Positions 25,811 through 34,770 of a stretch of 64,000 bases of DNA are shown piece by piece. The position numbers and the translations under genes are program-made. Within the stretch, counting starts at the first letter, position 1; each line of letters opens with the position of its first letter. The stretch comes from Pseudomonas koreensis (lineage in GTDB: Bacteria; Pseudomonadota; Gammaproteobacteria; Pseudomonadales; Pseudomonadaceae). The DNA is taken from assembly GCF_012986595.1 (NCBI RefSeq), contig NZ_JAAQYM010000009.1:62001-126000 (forward strand), read 5' to 3'. The notes below the pieces were generated by a model that made no database searches, was not told the origin of the DNA, and was given only the letters and a program-made list of their open reading frames with translations.

Positions 25811-26445
25811 CCGCATTGATCCGCAGCCTCGGCCTGCTCGCGCTGTTGCTCAGCGCGGGTGCCCGAGCCGTCGAGGCGCCTGCACTGGATCCGGCGCAAT
25901 CCCAGGTGTTCCGCGCCTGGTTCGTGCGCATCGCTCAGGAGCAACTGAGTCAAGGCCCGAGCCCGCGCTGGTATCAGCAGGACTGCGCCGGGCTGGTGCG
26001 TTTCGCCGCCAACGAAGCGCTGAAGGTTCACGACGACAAGTGGCTGCGCAGCAATGGCCTGTCCAATCGCTACCTGCCGCCAGAGCTGACGCTCAGCGAT
26101 GAGCAGCGCAAGCTCGCCCAGCAATGGCAGCAGGGCGGCGGCAAGGTCGGGCCGTACGTCAACGCGATCAAACTGATTCAGTTCAACAGCCATCTGGTCA
26201 GCCGCGACGTGTCTCAGGCACGCCCCGGCGACCTGATGTTTTTCGATCAGGGCGACGACCAGCACCTGATGATCTGGATGGGCCGCTACATCGCCTATCA
26301 CACCGGCACGACCACCCCCACTGACAACGGCATGCGTTCGGCAAGCCTGCAGCAACTCATGACATGGAAGGACACCCGATGGATACCCGACGCAGCCAAC
26401 CCCAACTTCATCGGCGTCTATCGACTGAACTTTCTCTCCCAATGA
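25807..26445 (+). CDS. magC: MagC, DUF1175 (YfaT-like), NlpC/P60-like motifs
   Basis: 212 residues from GTG 25807 (GTGA overlap with magB, GGAA upstream); ATG 25795 is an alternative. A signal peptide ends near ARAVEA. The family is DUF1175. The segment DCAGLVRFAANE (Cys60) and ARPGDLMFFDQGDDQHLMIWMG (His153) match the Cys and His blocks of NlpC/P60 peptidases (DCSGLV..., GDLVFF...HVGIY.G). This suggests a papain-fold cysteine peptidase or amidase acting on peptidoglycan or peptides in the periplasm. That activity is inferred, not shown for this protein. Confidence 0.78.
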   Translation: MTALIRSLGLLALLLSAGARAVEAPALDPAQSQVFRAWFVRIAQEQLSQGPSPRWYQQDCAGLVRFAANEALKVHDDKWLRSNGLSNRYLPPELTLSDEQRKLAQQWQQGGGKVGPYVNAIKLIQFNSHLVSRDVSQARPGDLMFFDQGDDQHLMIWMGRYIAYHTGTTTPTDNGMRSASLQQLMTWKDTRWIPDAANPNFIGVYRLNFLSQ

Positions 26446-29400
26446 CCGGTGCCCGCATGCTGCGACTCTGCGCTCGAATTCCCCTGCTGCTGGCGCTGTT
26501 GCTGCCATTGGCGACCGTCAACGCTGAAGATTCGGTGGAGCCGAGCGGCTACACGCCGGTCTCCGGTGAAAGCTTCTTCTTGCTGGCCGACAGCAGTTTC
26601 GCCGCGGACGAACAGGCGATGGTCCGTCTCGAAGCGCCGGGCCGCGATTACCGCCGCTTCCGCATGGAGCCGTATGGCGGCGCGGACATTCGCGTATATC
26701 GCATCGACAAGCCGCTGGATTTCCTCAAGCGCCAGAAAAACCTGCACCGCGTGGTCAGCGACGGCCAGTTCAAAGGCGAAGGCCTGTCCAACACCCTCGC
26801 GTACCTGTGGGACAACTGGTACCGCAAATCGCGGCGGGTTATGCAGCGCGCGTTCTCCTACGAGTCGCGCAAACAGGTCACCGAGGAAGTGCCGGAGCTG
26901 AAGATGGGCAACGCCATCGCCGCGCCGACCCCGTACGACGCACAGCCGCAATTTGCGTTGATCCCGGGCCTGCCGGTGGTCAGTCAGTTCCGCTATCCGC
27001 TGTGGCAAGCGAAACCGATCCAGCCGCCGGCCGGGGTCAATCTGGCCGGGTCCTCCAGTGAGTTCGTCAGCGTCGCCCCGGGTAACGTCTACATCCCGCT
27101 GGGCAACCTGAAGCCGGGCTTGTACCTGGTCGAAGCGCTGATCGGCAAATACCGCGCGACCACCATGGTGTTCGTCTCCAACACCGTGGCGGTGAGCAAG
27201 ATTGCCGGCGATGAATTGCTGGTGTGGGCGGCGCGCAAACACGAGGGCAGTTCGGTGCCCAAGGTCAACGTGCTGTGGACCGACGGCCTCGGCGTGATGA
27301 GCAGCGGCGCCACCGATGCCGATGGTCTGCTGCGCCTGAAGCACGTCAGCCCCGAGCGTTCGTTCGTGATTGGCGAGGACGAAGAGGGCGGGGTGTTCGT
27401 CTCCGAGAACTTCTATTACGACAGCGAAATCTACGACACCAAGCTCTACGCATTCACCGACCGGCCGCTGTATCGCCCGGGGGATTGGGTGTCGCTGAAG
27501 ATTGTCGGTCGCGAGTTCAAGAATGCGCGGGATTCGGTGATGCCGGGCGCCGCCGACGTCACGGTCAGCGTGCTCGACGCCACCGGCACCGAGCTGCAAC
27601 ACCTCGACCTGAAACTCGATTCCAAGGCCGGTACTCAGGGCCGCTTCCAGTTGCCGGACAACGCCGTGGCCGGTGGTTACGAGATTCGTTTCAACTACAA
27701 GGATCAGGCCTACAGCAGCGCCTTCCGCGTCGCTGAATACATCAAGCCGCACTTCGAAATCGCGCTGAATCTGGCCAAGCAGGATTACCGTACCGGCGAG
27801 CCGGTCAAAGGCAGTCTGGTGCTGCTGTACCCGGACGGCAAACCGGTGGCCAACGCCAAACTGACCCTGAGCCTGCGTGCCCAGCAACTGTCGATGGTCG
27901 ACAACGAGCTGCAATACCTCGGGCAATTCCCGGTGGAGCTGACCAGCACCGAACTGACTACCGACAGCAAGGGCAACGCGACCCTCGACCTGCCGGCGGC
28001 GGATAAACCGAGCCGCTACATGCTCACCGTGTTCGCCAGTGATGGCGCGGCGTATCGGGTCAAGACCACCAAGGAAATCCTCATCGACCGTGGCGCGGCG
28101 AGCTTCCGCCTGAGTGCGCCGCAGCGCTTCAGTGCAGTCAACGACAAGGTCGCGTTCAGCTACGCCAACGAAGGTGGCAGCGAGCAGAGCAAAGCGGTCA
28201 CCCCGAGCAGCTACAGCTGGGTACGTCTGGAAGATCAAAGCACTGGCGAGGGTAAACTTTCGGCCAGCGATAAAGGCTTCAGTCTGGCCTTCGAGCGTCC
28301 GGGGACTTACAACCTGACGCTGAAAGATCAGCACGGTCGCGTCCTCGGCGCCACCGGCCATTCGGTCACCGGCGAGGGGGTCAAAGCGGTGCCGGGCACC
28401 GTGGAAATCGTCCTCGACAAGCCCGAGTACAAGGCCGGCGATGAAGCGCTGGCGCTGATCACGTTCCCGGAACCGGTCAGCGATGCACTGCTGTCACTGG
28501 AACGCGACAAGGTCGAAGCCACCGCGCTGCTGGCCAAGGGCGGCGACTGGCTGAAACTGGAAAAACTCAGCGACACCCAATACCGCGCGCGCATCCCGGT
28601 GAAGGACAACTTCGCGCCGAATCTGACCTTCTCCGTGCTGTACACCAAGGGCGGTCAGTACAGCTTCCAGAACGCCGGGATCAAGGTGATTGCCCCGCAA
28701 ATCGACGTGGCGATCAGCACCGACAAAGCGGTGTATCTGCCGGGCGATACCGTCACGGTTGATCTGACTACGCAGTTCGCCGGCAAAGCGGTACCGGCGC
28801 ACCTGACCGTCAGCGTCGTCGATGAAATGGTCTACGCGCTGCAACCGGAAGTTGCGCCGACCATCGACCAGTTCTTCTACCACCCGCGGCGCAACAACGT
28901 GCGCACCAGCGCCAGCCTGTCGTTCATCAGTTACGACGTCGCGTTGCCGGGCAGCCCGGGTGCACCGGGCAAGGCCAACCGCAGCGAGCGCGGAGTGAAA
29001 GTGCTGGAGCGTCCGCGTCGCGAAGACGTCGACACCGCCGCATGGCAGCCTGAGCTGTTGACCGGTGCTGATGGCAAAACCCGTTTCACCTTCAAGATGC
29101 CGGACTCGCTGACCCGCTGGCGCATCACCGCGCGGGCCATCGCCGATGACGGTCAGGTCGGGCAGAAGAAGCAGTTCGTCCGCTCGGAAAAACCGCTGTA
29201 TCTGAAATGGAGCGGGCCGAGCAAATTCCGTAAGGGCGACCAGCCACAACTCGGTGTGTTTGCCTTCAGCCAGGCCGAAAAACCGGTCAAGGCGGAACTG
29301 GTCACGCATTACGCGGGTGCCGAACAACGCCTGCCGGTGACTTTGAATAACGGCATCAACTACGTGCCGCTGCCAGCGTTCGCCCTGGCCTCGGGCGAGT

Positions 29401-31016
29401 GGACTGCCGAACTGGTGCAGGACGGTAAAACGGCTGACGCTCTGGCCGTACGCCTGAGCGCCACCGGTGACGGCTGGCAAGTGACGCAAACCCAAAGCCT
29501 CGACGTCGCCAGCGGCGACACCCCGTTGAGCCTGCCGCCAGACGCCACCGACATTCGCCTGCGCCTGGATGACAGTCCGCAGGCGCTGTTCCGTTCGGCC
29601 CTCGATGATCTGCTGAGCTACCCGTACGGCGGCGTCGAGCAGACGGCGAGCCGTTTGCTGCCGCTGAGCATCGCTTATCCGTCGCTGGCGTCGAGCCCGC
29701 AGATCCGCGATCGCTTGCGTCTGATCATGCAGAACAGCCGCCTGCGTCTGGTGCAAATGGCCGGGCCGTCGGCGAGCTTCACCTGGTGGGGCTTCGACGG
29801 TGAGCCGGACGCGTTCCTCACCGCCTACGCCTATTACGCCGACTGGAACGCCAGTCAGGTGCTGGAACTGACCCTGCCGCCGGAACACTGGCAGCGAGTG
29901 CTGGAGGTTTACGCCAAGCAAGCGCCGAACACGCCGCTGCTGCAACGGGCGCTGATCCTGTCGTTCGCCAAGCAGATGCACCTGCCGGTGAACACCTTGC
30001 TCAGCGGCTTGATGGATGACCTGGCGAAGGCCGGTGAGGGCAACGCCGAAACCCTGATGGACGACGGCGAAGACAGCCTGGTGATGAGCGACCCGGATTC
30101 GGCGCTCGGTCTGGCGGCGGCGCGGGTGCTGACCGCGTCGCTGGCGACCCAGTCGAAAGTCGCGTTGCCGGAAGCGTTCAATCGTCAGGTCGGCGCGGCG
30201 CAACAGCGTCTGGCGGTCAGTTCGCAGCCGTTTGCCGAAGCGCTGAACCTGTCGCTGCAGCCGTTTGATCAGGCGCGCGCGACGGCGTTGTTGCAACGTC
30301 TGCTGCCACAGCAATCGACCCTCGAACGTGCACTGGCGCTGAGCTGGTTGCAACGCAGCATCGCCCAGGCGTCGCCCACCATCGCGCTGATGCCGGGTGA
30401 AGGCTGGAAGAAAAACTACGGCGCAACCGGCGAGATGTTCTGGACGTGGCAGGGCGCGACACCGGTGCCGAGCGTGTTGTCGGTGTCCGGCACGCAGGAG
30501 CGTCCGCTGCGCGCGGCGTTGAGCTTCCAGACCCAGCAACCGGCGGTCGATCCAATGGCCGTGACCATCACCCGGCGCCTGTCGCGACTGGTGCCGGGCG
30601 ACGAAGCCTTCACCTTCAAGCTGGAGCCGGTGGGCACCAAGCCGCTGTCCAGCGACAGTCTGTACCTGGACGAAGTGATCCTCACCAGCAAGGCGCCGAA
30701 ACCGCTGCGCTACGGCATGCTTGAAGTGCCGCTGCCACCGGGCGCCGATGTCGAGCGCACCACCTGGGGCGTCAAGTTGCAGGGCAAGGACGGCACCGAA
30801 CCGACCGCGCTGGAGAAGGCGCGCTTCGAGCCGGGTCAACTGGCGTACGCGGTGCCGGTGGATGCACTGAGCGGCGAATTGCGTCTGCGTCATCTGGTGC
30901 GTTTCTCGCAGAAGGGCCAGTTCAACCTGCCGCCGGTGCGTTTCACTCAGGTCTACGCACCGCAGCATCAGGCCCAGGAAGCGAAAGCCGCCCTCGGTCA
31001 GGTCACGGTCAACTGA
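26442..31016 (+). CDS. magD: MagD, bacterial alpha-2-macroglobulin lacking the thioester
   Basis: 1524 residues from ATG 26442 (ATGA overlap with magC). A signal peptide ends at ATVNA before EDSVEPS, with no lipobox. The MG2-type domain has YAFTDRPLYRPGDWVSLK at about residue 330, typical of macroglobulins; the bait and A2M family domain (RPRREDVDTAAWQPELLTGADGKTRF) and the alpha-helical thioester domain follow. At the thioester position the sequence is YPYGGVEQT: Gly1064 replaces the Cys of CxEQ, so no covalent trapping is possible. It matches P. aeruginosa MagD and E. coli YfaS, which bind or trap proteases in the periplasm. Confidence 0.92.
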   Translation: MTGARMLRLCARIPLLLALLLPLATVNAEDSVEPSGYTPVSGESFFLLADSSFAADEQAMVRLEAPGRDYRRFRMEPYGGADIRVYRIDKPLDFLKRQKNLHRVVSDGQFKGEGLSNTLAYLWDNWYRKSRRVMQRAFSYESRKQVTEEVPELKMGNAIAAPTPYDAQPQFALIPGLPVVSQFRYPLWQAKPIQPPAGVNLAGSSSEFVSVAPGNVYIPLGNLKPGLYLVEALIGKYRATTMVFVSNTVAVSKIAGDELLVWAARKHEGSSVPKVNVLWTDGLGVMSSGATDADGLLRLKHVSPERSFVIGEDEEGGVFVSENFYYDSEIYDTKLYAFTDRPLYRPGDWVSLKIVGREFKNARDSVMPGAADVTVSVLDATGTELQHLDLKLDSKAGTQGRFQLPDNAVAGGYEIRFNYKDQAYSSAFRVAEYIKPHFEIALNLAKQDYRTGEPVKGSLVLLYPDGKPVANAKLTLSLRAQQLSMVDNELQYLGQFPVELTSTELTTDSKGNATLDLPAADKPSRYMLTVFASDGAAYRVKTTKEILIDRGAASFRLSAPQRFSAVNDKVAFSYANEGGSEQSKAVTPSSYSWVRLEDQSTGEGKLSASDKGFSLAFERPGTYNLTLKDQHGRVLGATGHSVTGEGVKAVPGTVEIVLDKPEYKAGDEALALITFPEPVSDALLSLERDKVEATALLAKGGDWLKLEKLSDTQYRARIPVKDNFAPNLTFSVLYTKGGQYSFQNAGIKVIAPQIDVAISTDKAVYLPGDTVTVDLTTQFAGKAVPAHLTVSVVDEMVYALQPEVAPTIDQFFYHPRRNNVRTSASLSFISYDVALPGSPGAPGKANRSERGVKVLERPRREDVDTAAWQPELLTGADGKTRFTFKMPDSLTRWRITARAIADDGQVGQKKQFVRSEKPLYLKWSGPSKFRKGDQPQLGVFAFSQAEKPVKAELVTHYAGAEQRLPVTLNNGINYVPLPAFALASGEWTAELVQDGKTADALAVRLSATGDGWQVTQTQSLDVASGDTPLSLPPDATDIRLRLDDSPQALFRSALDDLLSYPYGGVEQTASRLLPLSIAYPSLASSPQIRDRLRLIMQNSRLRLVQMAGPSASFTWWGFDGEPDAFLTAYAYYADWNASQVLELTLPPEHWQRVLEVYAKQAPNTPLLQRALILSFAKQMHLPVNTLLSGLMDDLAKAGEGNAETLMDDGEDSLVMSDPDSALGLAAARVLTASLATQSKVALPEAFNRQVGAAQQRLAVSSQPFAEALNLSLQPFDQARATALLQRLLPQQSTLERALALSWLQRSIAQASPTIALMPGEGWKKNYGATGEMFWTWQGATPVPSVLSVSGTQERPLRAALSFQTQQPAVDPMAVTITRRLSRLVPGDEAFTFKLEPVGTKPLSSDSLYLDEVILTSKAPKPLRYGMLEVPLPPGADVERTTWGVKLQGKDGTEPTALEKARFEPGQLAYAVPVDALSGELRLRHLVRFSQKGQFNLPPVRFTQVYAPQHQAQEAKAALGQVTVN

Positions 31017-31017
31017 C

Positions 31018-32637
31018 ATGAGCCGGCCGCTGCTGTGGCTGCTGATGTGTGTGATTCCTGCGCTGGCGACGGCGCAGGATGAGCCACTGCGCGTGGCGTA
31101 CAAGGGTGAGTTGCTGTCGTTGAATCACACACAACTGATTGCCCGCGAGCCCTTGCCGTCGACGCTGGATACGCCGCTGGGCAGTCTTTGGAAGCTGTTT
31201 GTCTACGCGTGGCTGGTCGATACCGGTGCGCGCGAGCCGGCGTATGAATGTCGCGGACAGTCCAAGGAAGAAGTCTATTGCTGCTCGGCGGGGGGCAAGA
31301 TCGAGCGTGATCAGGCGTTGGTCAAATCCTGCGGGCTGTACTTTGAACCGGCGCGACTGGGCATTTCTTCTGCCGATTGGCGCACGTATTGGCAGGCGCG
31401 GCAGGCGCCGTCGTGGCTGCTGGATTTGCCCTCTGTGCAACCGGCCACAAGGGTTTCGGTGGCTGAGTTATTGGGCGTTTTGTCTGTGCTGCCGGCGCAG
31501 GAACCGATGCGCCGCGTGTTGCTCGACGTCGTGTTGAATGCGGCGGACGGCAATGTCGTCGGCGAACTCGGTGGTCGCTTGCGGGTGAAGACCTGGAGCT
31601 GGCTTGGCGATCAGGATCCGCAATCGCGCCAGGGTGGTTTCGCCGGTTGGACGGCGGACGGCTCGCCGATCTGGGCCGGTGGACGTGGCACCAGTCAGAT
31701 GGTTCTGCGGCATTACGGCCAAGCGTTGGCGACTGTGCTGCCAGCGGCATGGCCGGCGGAGGCGGGGCGCTGCGTCGAGGTCGGGCTGTTCTCGCGCTAT
31801 CCCGTCACCCGCGTGCTGGCGGGTGACCGGGTCGTAACTTCCGGCCCGTTACAGGGTGACTACCGCGTCGAATTCGCCAACGGCAATGCGCTGGATATCC
31901 ACAGCGCCGGCGAACTGTTTCTGCTCAACGACAAACTCGTCGCCAGACTGGATCGCGAAGAATACGTCGCCCGGGTGCTGGAGCGCGAAGCCAAACCCGA
32001 GCCGGCCGAAGCCGCCAAAGCTCTGGCCGTGGCGATCCGCACTTATCTGCTGCAAAACGCCACGCGCAACGGCGATTGCCTGAGCATCGACGACAGCAGC
32101 ACTCGCCAGCGCGTCGCCCCACGTCCTGCTTCGACCGAGTCGCGCAACATCGCCGCATGGACCGCCGATCTGGTGTTGGCCGGCAGCACCGTCACCTATC
32201 ACTCCGATCAGCCCGGCCCGGACAAACTCGCCTGGCAACAAGCGGTCGAGCAAGCCAACGCCGGTCAGCGTTACGACGCGATTCTGCTGCACGCCTATCC
32301 GCGCGCCAGCCTCAGCCGCTGGGACAACCCGGTCGCTTCCTGCGAAGCGCTGCCCGCCGCCCAGGACTGGCTGCAAAAGCAGCGTCGCGGCTGGCGTCCG
32401 ACGCTGGAAAGCGAAACCGGCTACAACGAAGTCAGCACCTTCGCCGTGTGCAAACTGGCGTTCGGCCGCCCGTTCGTCGACCGCGAGCGGCAGCGCATTT
32501 ACGTGCGCGGCGTGCTGACCCTGCAGGATCGCCTCGACCTGACTCACGAATATCTGCACCTGGCCTTTGAAGCTCATCCCAACGGCCAGGATGAAACCTA
32601 CATTGAAGGGCTCGCCCGTCACCTCTTGCTGGAATAG
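31018..32637 (+). CDS. magE: MagE, DUF2300 (YfaQ-like) multidomain periplasmic protein
   Basis: 539 residues with a signal peptide ending at LATAQ, one base after magD. Three modules can be seen. Residues about 45-240 carry S56-LWK (an SxxK) and K191-TW followed by GGFAGWTADGSPIW, reminiscent of penicillin-binding proteins and class D beta-lactamases. Residues about 312-380 (EEYVARVLEREAKPEPAEAAKALAVAIRTYLL, in short EYV..V..E..P...EA.KA.AVA.RTY) resemble SpoIID, with E324 at the catalytic position. The end has H510-EYLH, a metalloprotease-type HEXXH. Family name DUF2300; the module reading is my inference. Confidence 0.78.
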   Translation: MSRPLLWLLMCVIPALATAQDEPLRVAYKGELLSLNHTQLIAREPLPSTLDTPLGSLWKLFVYAWLVDTGAREPAYECRGQSKEEVYCCSAGGKIERDQALVKSCGLYFEPARLGISSADWRTYWQARQAPSWLLDLPSVQPATRVSVAELLGVLSVLPAQEPMRRVLLDVVLNAADGNVVGELGGRLRVKTWSWLGDQDPQSRQGGFAGWTADGSPIWAGGRGTSQMVLRHYGQALATVLPAAWPAEAGRCVEVGLFSRYPVTRVLAGDRVVTSGPLQGDYRVEFANGNALDIHSAGELFLLNDKLVARLDREEYVARVLEREAKPEPAEAAKALAVAIRTYLLQNATRNGDCLSIDDSSTRQRVAPRPASTESRNIAAWTADLVLAGSTVTYHSDQPGPDKLAWQQAVEQANAGQRYDAILLHAYPRASLSRWDNPVASCEALPAAQDWLQKQRRGWRPTLESETGYNEVSTFAVCKLAFGRPFVDRERQRIYVRGVLTLQDRLDLTHEYLHLAFEAHPNGQDETYIEGLARHLLLE

Positions 32638-32640
32638 ACC

Positions 32641-33453
32641 ATGACACTCCGTTATCCACAGGTCTTGCTGTTGCTCTGCGCGTTCAATGCATTGCCGATG
32701 GCAATGGCCGCCGACAGCGTCAAACTCGACACCCCGGTCGGTGGCTGGCGCACCGGCGCGCCCGAGGGCGAAGGCGAAAACTTCCGTCAGACTGTCAACT
32801 ACCCGGCCTCCTCGGTCAACACCCCGGTCGGCCAGGCCAACACCGCGCGCATCAGCGGCGAAATCAAAGCCACCCCCAAGAGCAAGGAACCCGGTCGGCT
32901 GATCGTCAACGGCGTCAGCATGCCGCTGAAAATCGACGACAGCGGTCGCTTCGATCGCCCGTTCTCCTTCCCCAACGGCAGCAACAGCGTCGAAGTGCGC
33001 AGCCCCGACGGTCAGCAACGCCACCGCACGCAGTTCCTCAACGCCAGCGGCGGCGCCACCCCGGCCAAACTGCGCGTGCTGCTGTCGTGGGACAGCGACG
33101 GCACCGACCTCGACCTGCACCTGATCACCCCCGACGGCGCCCACATCTGGTACGGCGACCGCATCGCGCCCAACGGCGCAGCGCTCGACGTCGACGTCAC
33201 CACCGGCTATGGCCCGGAAATCTTCGCCATGCCGGCGCCGATCAAGGGCCAGTATCTGGTGTACGTGAACTACTTCGGCGGTGGCTATCGTGGGGATGAC
33301 GAAGGTGGGGAAGAAGCGGTGAAGCCGCTGACCACGGCGCAGGTGACGGTGATTACTGAGGAAGGCACGCCGAGCGAGAAGATGGAGACGTTTGTGGTGC
33401 CGATGCGGGCGGTGGGTGAGTTGACGTTGGTGAAGTCGTTCAGTTATCCCTGA
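32641..33453 (+). CDS. magF: MagF, DUF2135 (YfaP-like) periplasmic protein
   Basis: 270 residues with a signal peptide ending at AMAMA before ADSVKL. The core SWDSDGTDLDLHLITPDGAH, GPEIFAMPAPIKGQYLVYVNYFG and ETFVVPMRAVGELTLVKSF repeats the MagA pattern almost step for step, so magA and magF arose by duplication and now bracket the operon. In P. aeruginosa MagF is in the MagD complex. It starts three bases after magE; the stop lies inside a hairpin. Confidence 0.83.
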   Translation: MTLRYPQVLLLLCAFNALPMAMAADSVKLDTPVGGWRTGAPEGEGENFRQTVNYPASSVNTPVGQANTARISGEIKATPKSKEPGRLIVNGVSMPLKIDDSGRFDRPFSFPNGSNSVEVRSPDGQQRHRTQFLNASGGATPAKLRVLLSWDSDGTDLDLHLITPDGAHIWYGDRIAPNGAALDVDVTTGYGPEIFAMPAPIKGQYLVYVNYFGGGYRGDDEGGEEAVKPLTTAQVTVITEEGTPSEKMETFVVPMRAVGELTLVKSFSYP

Positions 33454-33471
33454 GCAGGGACCTGCTCAGGG
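33448..33471. terminator. Hairpin at the end of the mag operon
   Basis: Perfect 11-bp inverted repeat CCCTGAGCAGG / CCTGCTCAGGG with a two-base loop, overlapping the magF stop codon and just before the convergent lipoprotein stop. No U-tract follows on the plus strand, so it may stabilise the 3' end rather than terminate. Confidence 0.5.
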
Positions 33472-33476
33472 TTGCA

Positions 33477-33911
33477 CTAGAAACCGGGCGGAATATAACC
33501 GGGCACGAACGGCACGTTGATGCACTTGCCGTGAATGATCTTTCCGTCCTCGATCCTGAACAGCACGATCTTTTTCGCCTTGTTGACGGTAGCTTCCAGT
33601 TTGCAATCCGAGCTGTGGCCGACGGTCTCGTAGTACTCGGTGTACACCATGCCGTTGCCGGTGTGATTCATTGAAGTACCGGCCGCTTCTGTGGTGGTCC
33701 AGCTGGACGATTTATACCAGGTGAGCACAGCCAGATTCTCACCGTTGGCAGCGGTTTGTTTTTTCATCGAGTCGGGTTTGCCGAACAGATCGAGCGCTTC
33801 CTGAACATCGCGTCCTTCCCAGCGCGACTGTGCAATCAAGTGGCAGCCATTGATCAGTAAAACGGCGGGCGTTATTAGCAGCGCCAATAACGTTTTAGTC
33901 CATTGGTTCAT
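33477..33911 (-). CDS. Hypothetical lipoprotein
   Basis: 144 residues from ATG 33911, which has GGGA six bases upstream; ATG 33926 is an alternative directly after the upstream stop. A signal sequence with lipobox INGC (Cys at about residue 23) predicts lipidation. The mature part starts RWEGRDVQEALDLFGKPDSMKK, resembling the small SmpA/BamE-like fold seen in many lipoproteins (a helix followed by LTWYK strand), and ends with Pro/Gly-rich PGYIPPGF. I do not recognise a named family. It is downstream of another secreted hypothetical and convergent with magF. Confidence 0.72.
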   Translation of the reverse strand: MNQWTKTLLALLITPAVLLINGCHLIAQSRWEGRDVQEALDLFGKPDSMKKQTAANGENLAVLTWYKSSSWTTTEAAGTSMNHTGNGMVYTEYYETVGHSSDCKLEATVNKAKKIVLFRIEDGKIIHGKCINVPFVPGYIPPGF

Positions 33912-33926
33912 CGTGATTCCCGCCAT

Positions 33927-34487
33927 TTACTTGTTGCCCAAGATGGAGTCGAGGTTATCCATCATCTGGCCTTTTTCCTGAATCGGCGCGAGCTTGAAGA
34001 ACATCTGCTGCAAGCCCTGAATCATCTGCAGATACTCCATCTTGCCCAGCGCGATCATGTCCTTTTTATTGGGTGAGCAAACAAACTCGCTGGCGCGCTG
34101 CACCCAGAACTCCTTCGGCTGCTGCCATTGGTCATTAACTTTCAGGTTGCGCATCATGTAGGCGATGCGATCTACGGACTGGCCGTTGAGAATTCGGACC
34201 TTGTTCGTTGAACACTGAACTTCGAGGTTGTAGGCATCGATCATCGGTTTGCCGGGCTCTTCATACACCAACGTCACGGCGACCAACTTGGCCCCCTTGG
34301 TATGCTTCGACGGCACGACCGAAGTGCTGTCGGCGATATACATGATGTTTTTTTGGGGTATGCCATTGCCGTAAATGATCCACCAGTCACCAACGAGCTT
34401 CTGCTCCTCTGCCAAGGCTGAAGTGGTAGCGGTCAGGAGTGCGGTCAGTAGAACAACGGATTGTTTGAGTTTTAAAAACGACGACAT
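33927..34487 (-). CDS. Hypothetical secreted protein
   Basis: 186 residues from ATG 34487, preceded by GGAGCAGCACC. A signal peptide ends at SALA before EEQKLVGDWW. The first mature half is beta-rich (DWWIIYGNG...NIMYIADSTSV...KLVAVTLVYE), a pattern seen in surface-adhesin-type small domains; the C-terminal quarter is helical and Met/Gln-rich (KMEYLQMIQGLQQMFFKLAPIQ). Two Cys in the mature part could form a disulfide. Function unknown. The lipoprotein gene starts 15 bases after its stop, so the pair is an operon. Confidence 0.72.
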   Translation of the reverse strand: MSSFLKLKQSVVLLTALLTATTSALAEEQKLVGDWWIIYGNGIPQKNIMYIADSTSVVPSKHTKGAKLVAVTLVYEEPGKPMIDAYNLEVQCSTNKVRILNGQSVDRIAYMMRNLKVNDQWQQPKEFWVQRASEFVCSPNKKDMIALGKMEYLQMIQGLQQMFFKLAPIQEKGQMMDNLDSILGNK

Positions 34488-34770
34488 GGTGCTGCTCCAT
34501 TCCTTGGCGCTTTTGTAATGCACAAAAACAGAATGGAAATTTAGTGGTGAGGGTGGGCGCGGGGCAATTAGGGCGGATGTGCTAATGGCTTATTGCAATG
34601 CCTGAAGGGCGGGCATTGTCCGGTTAATTTGCCGAAAGACTCAGCTGCATCATGCCGCCGTGGTTGGCCAGCGGCCGCTCACGGGATTCGCGATACCCAT
34701 CGGGATTTGCCACTGGGGGGCAAGTATTGGGTCGAGCTCGTCGAGATAAATGTGCTTTCAGGCGGGCATT

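Noticed and set aside
28494..31103. An 869-codon open frame antisense to magD
   Set aside because: Arg/His/Gln-rich shadow translation produced by high-GC codon bias; no ribosome site or family motif.
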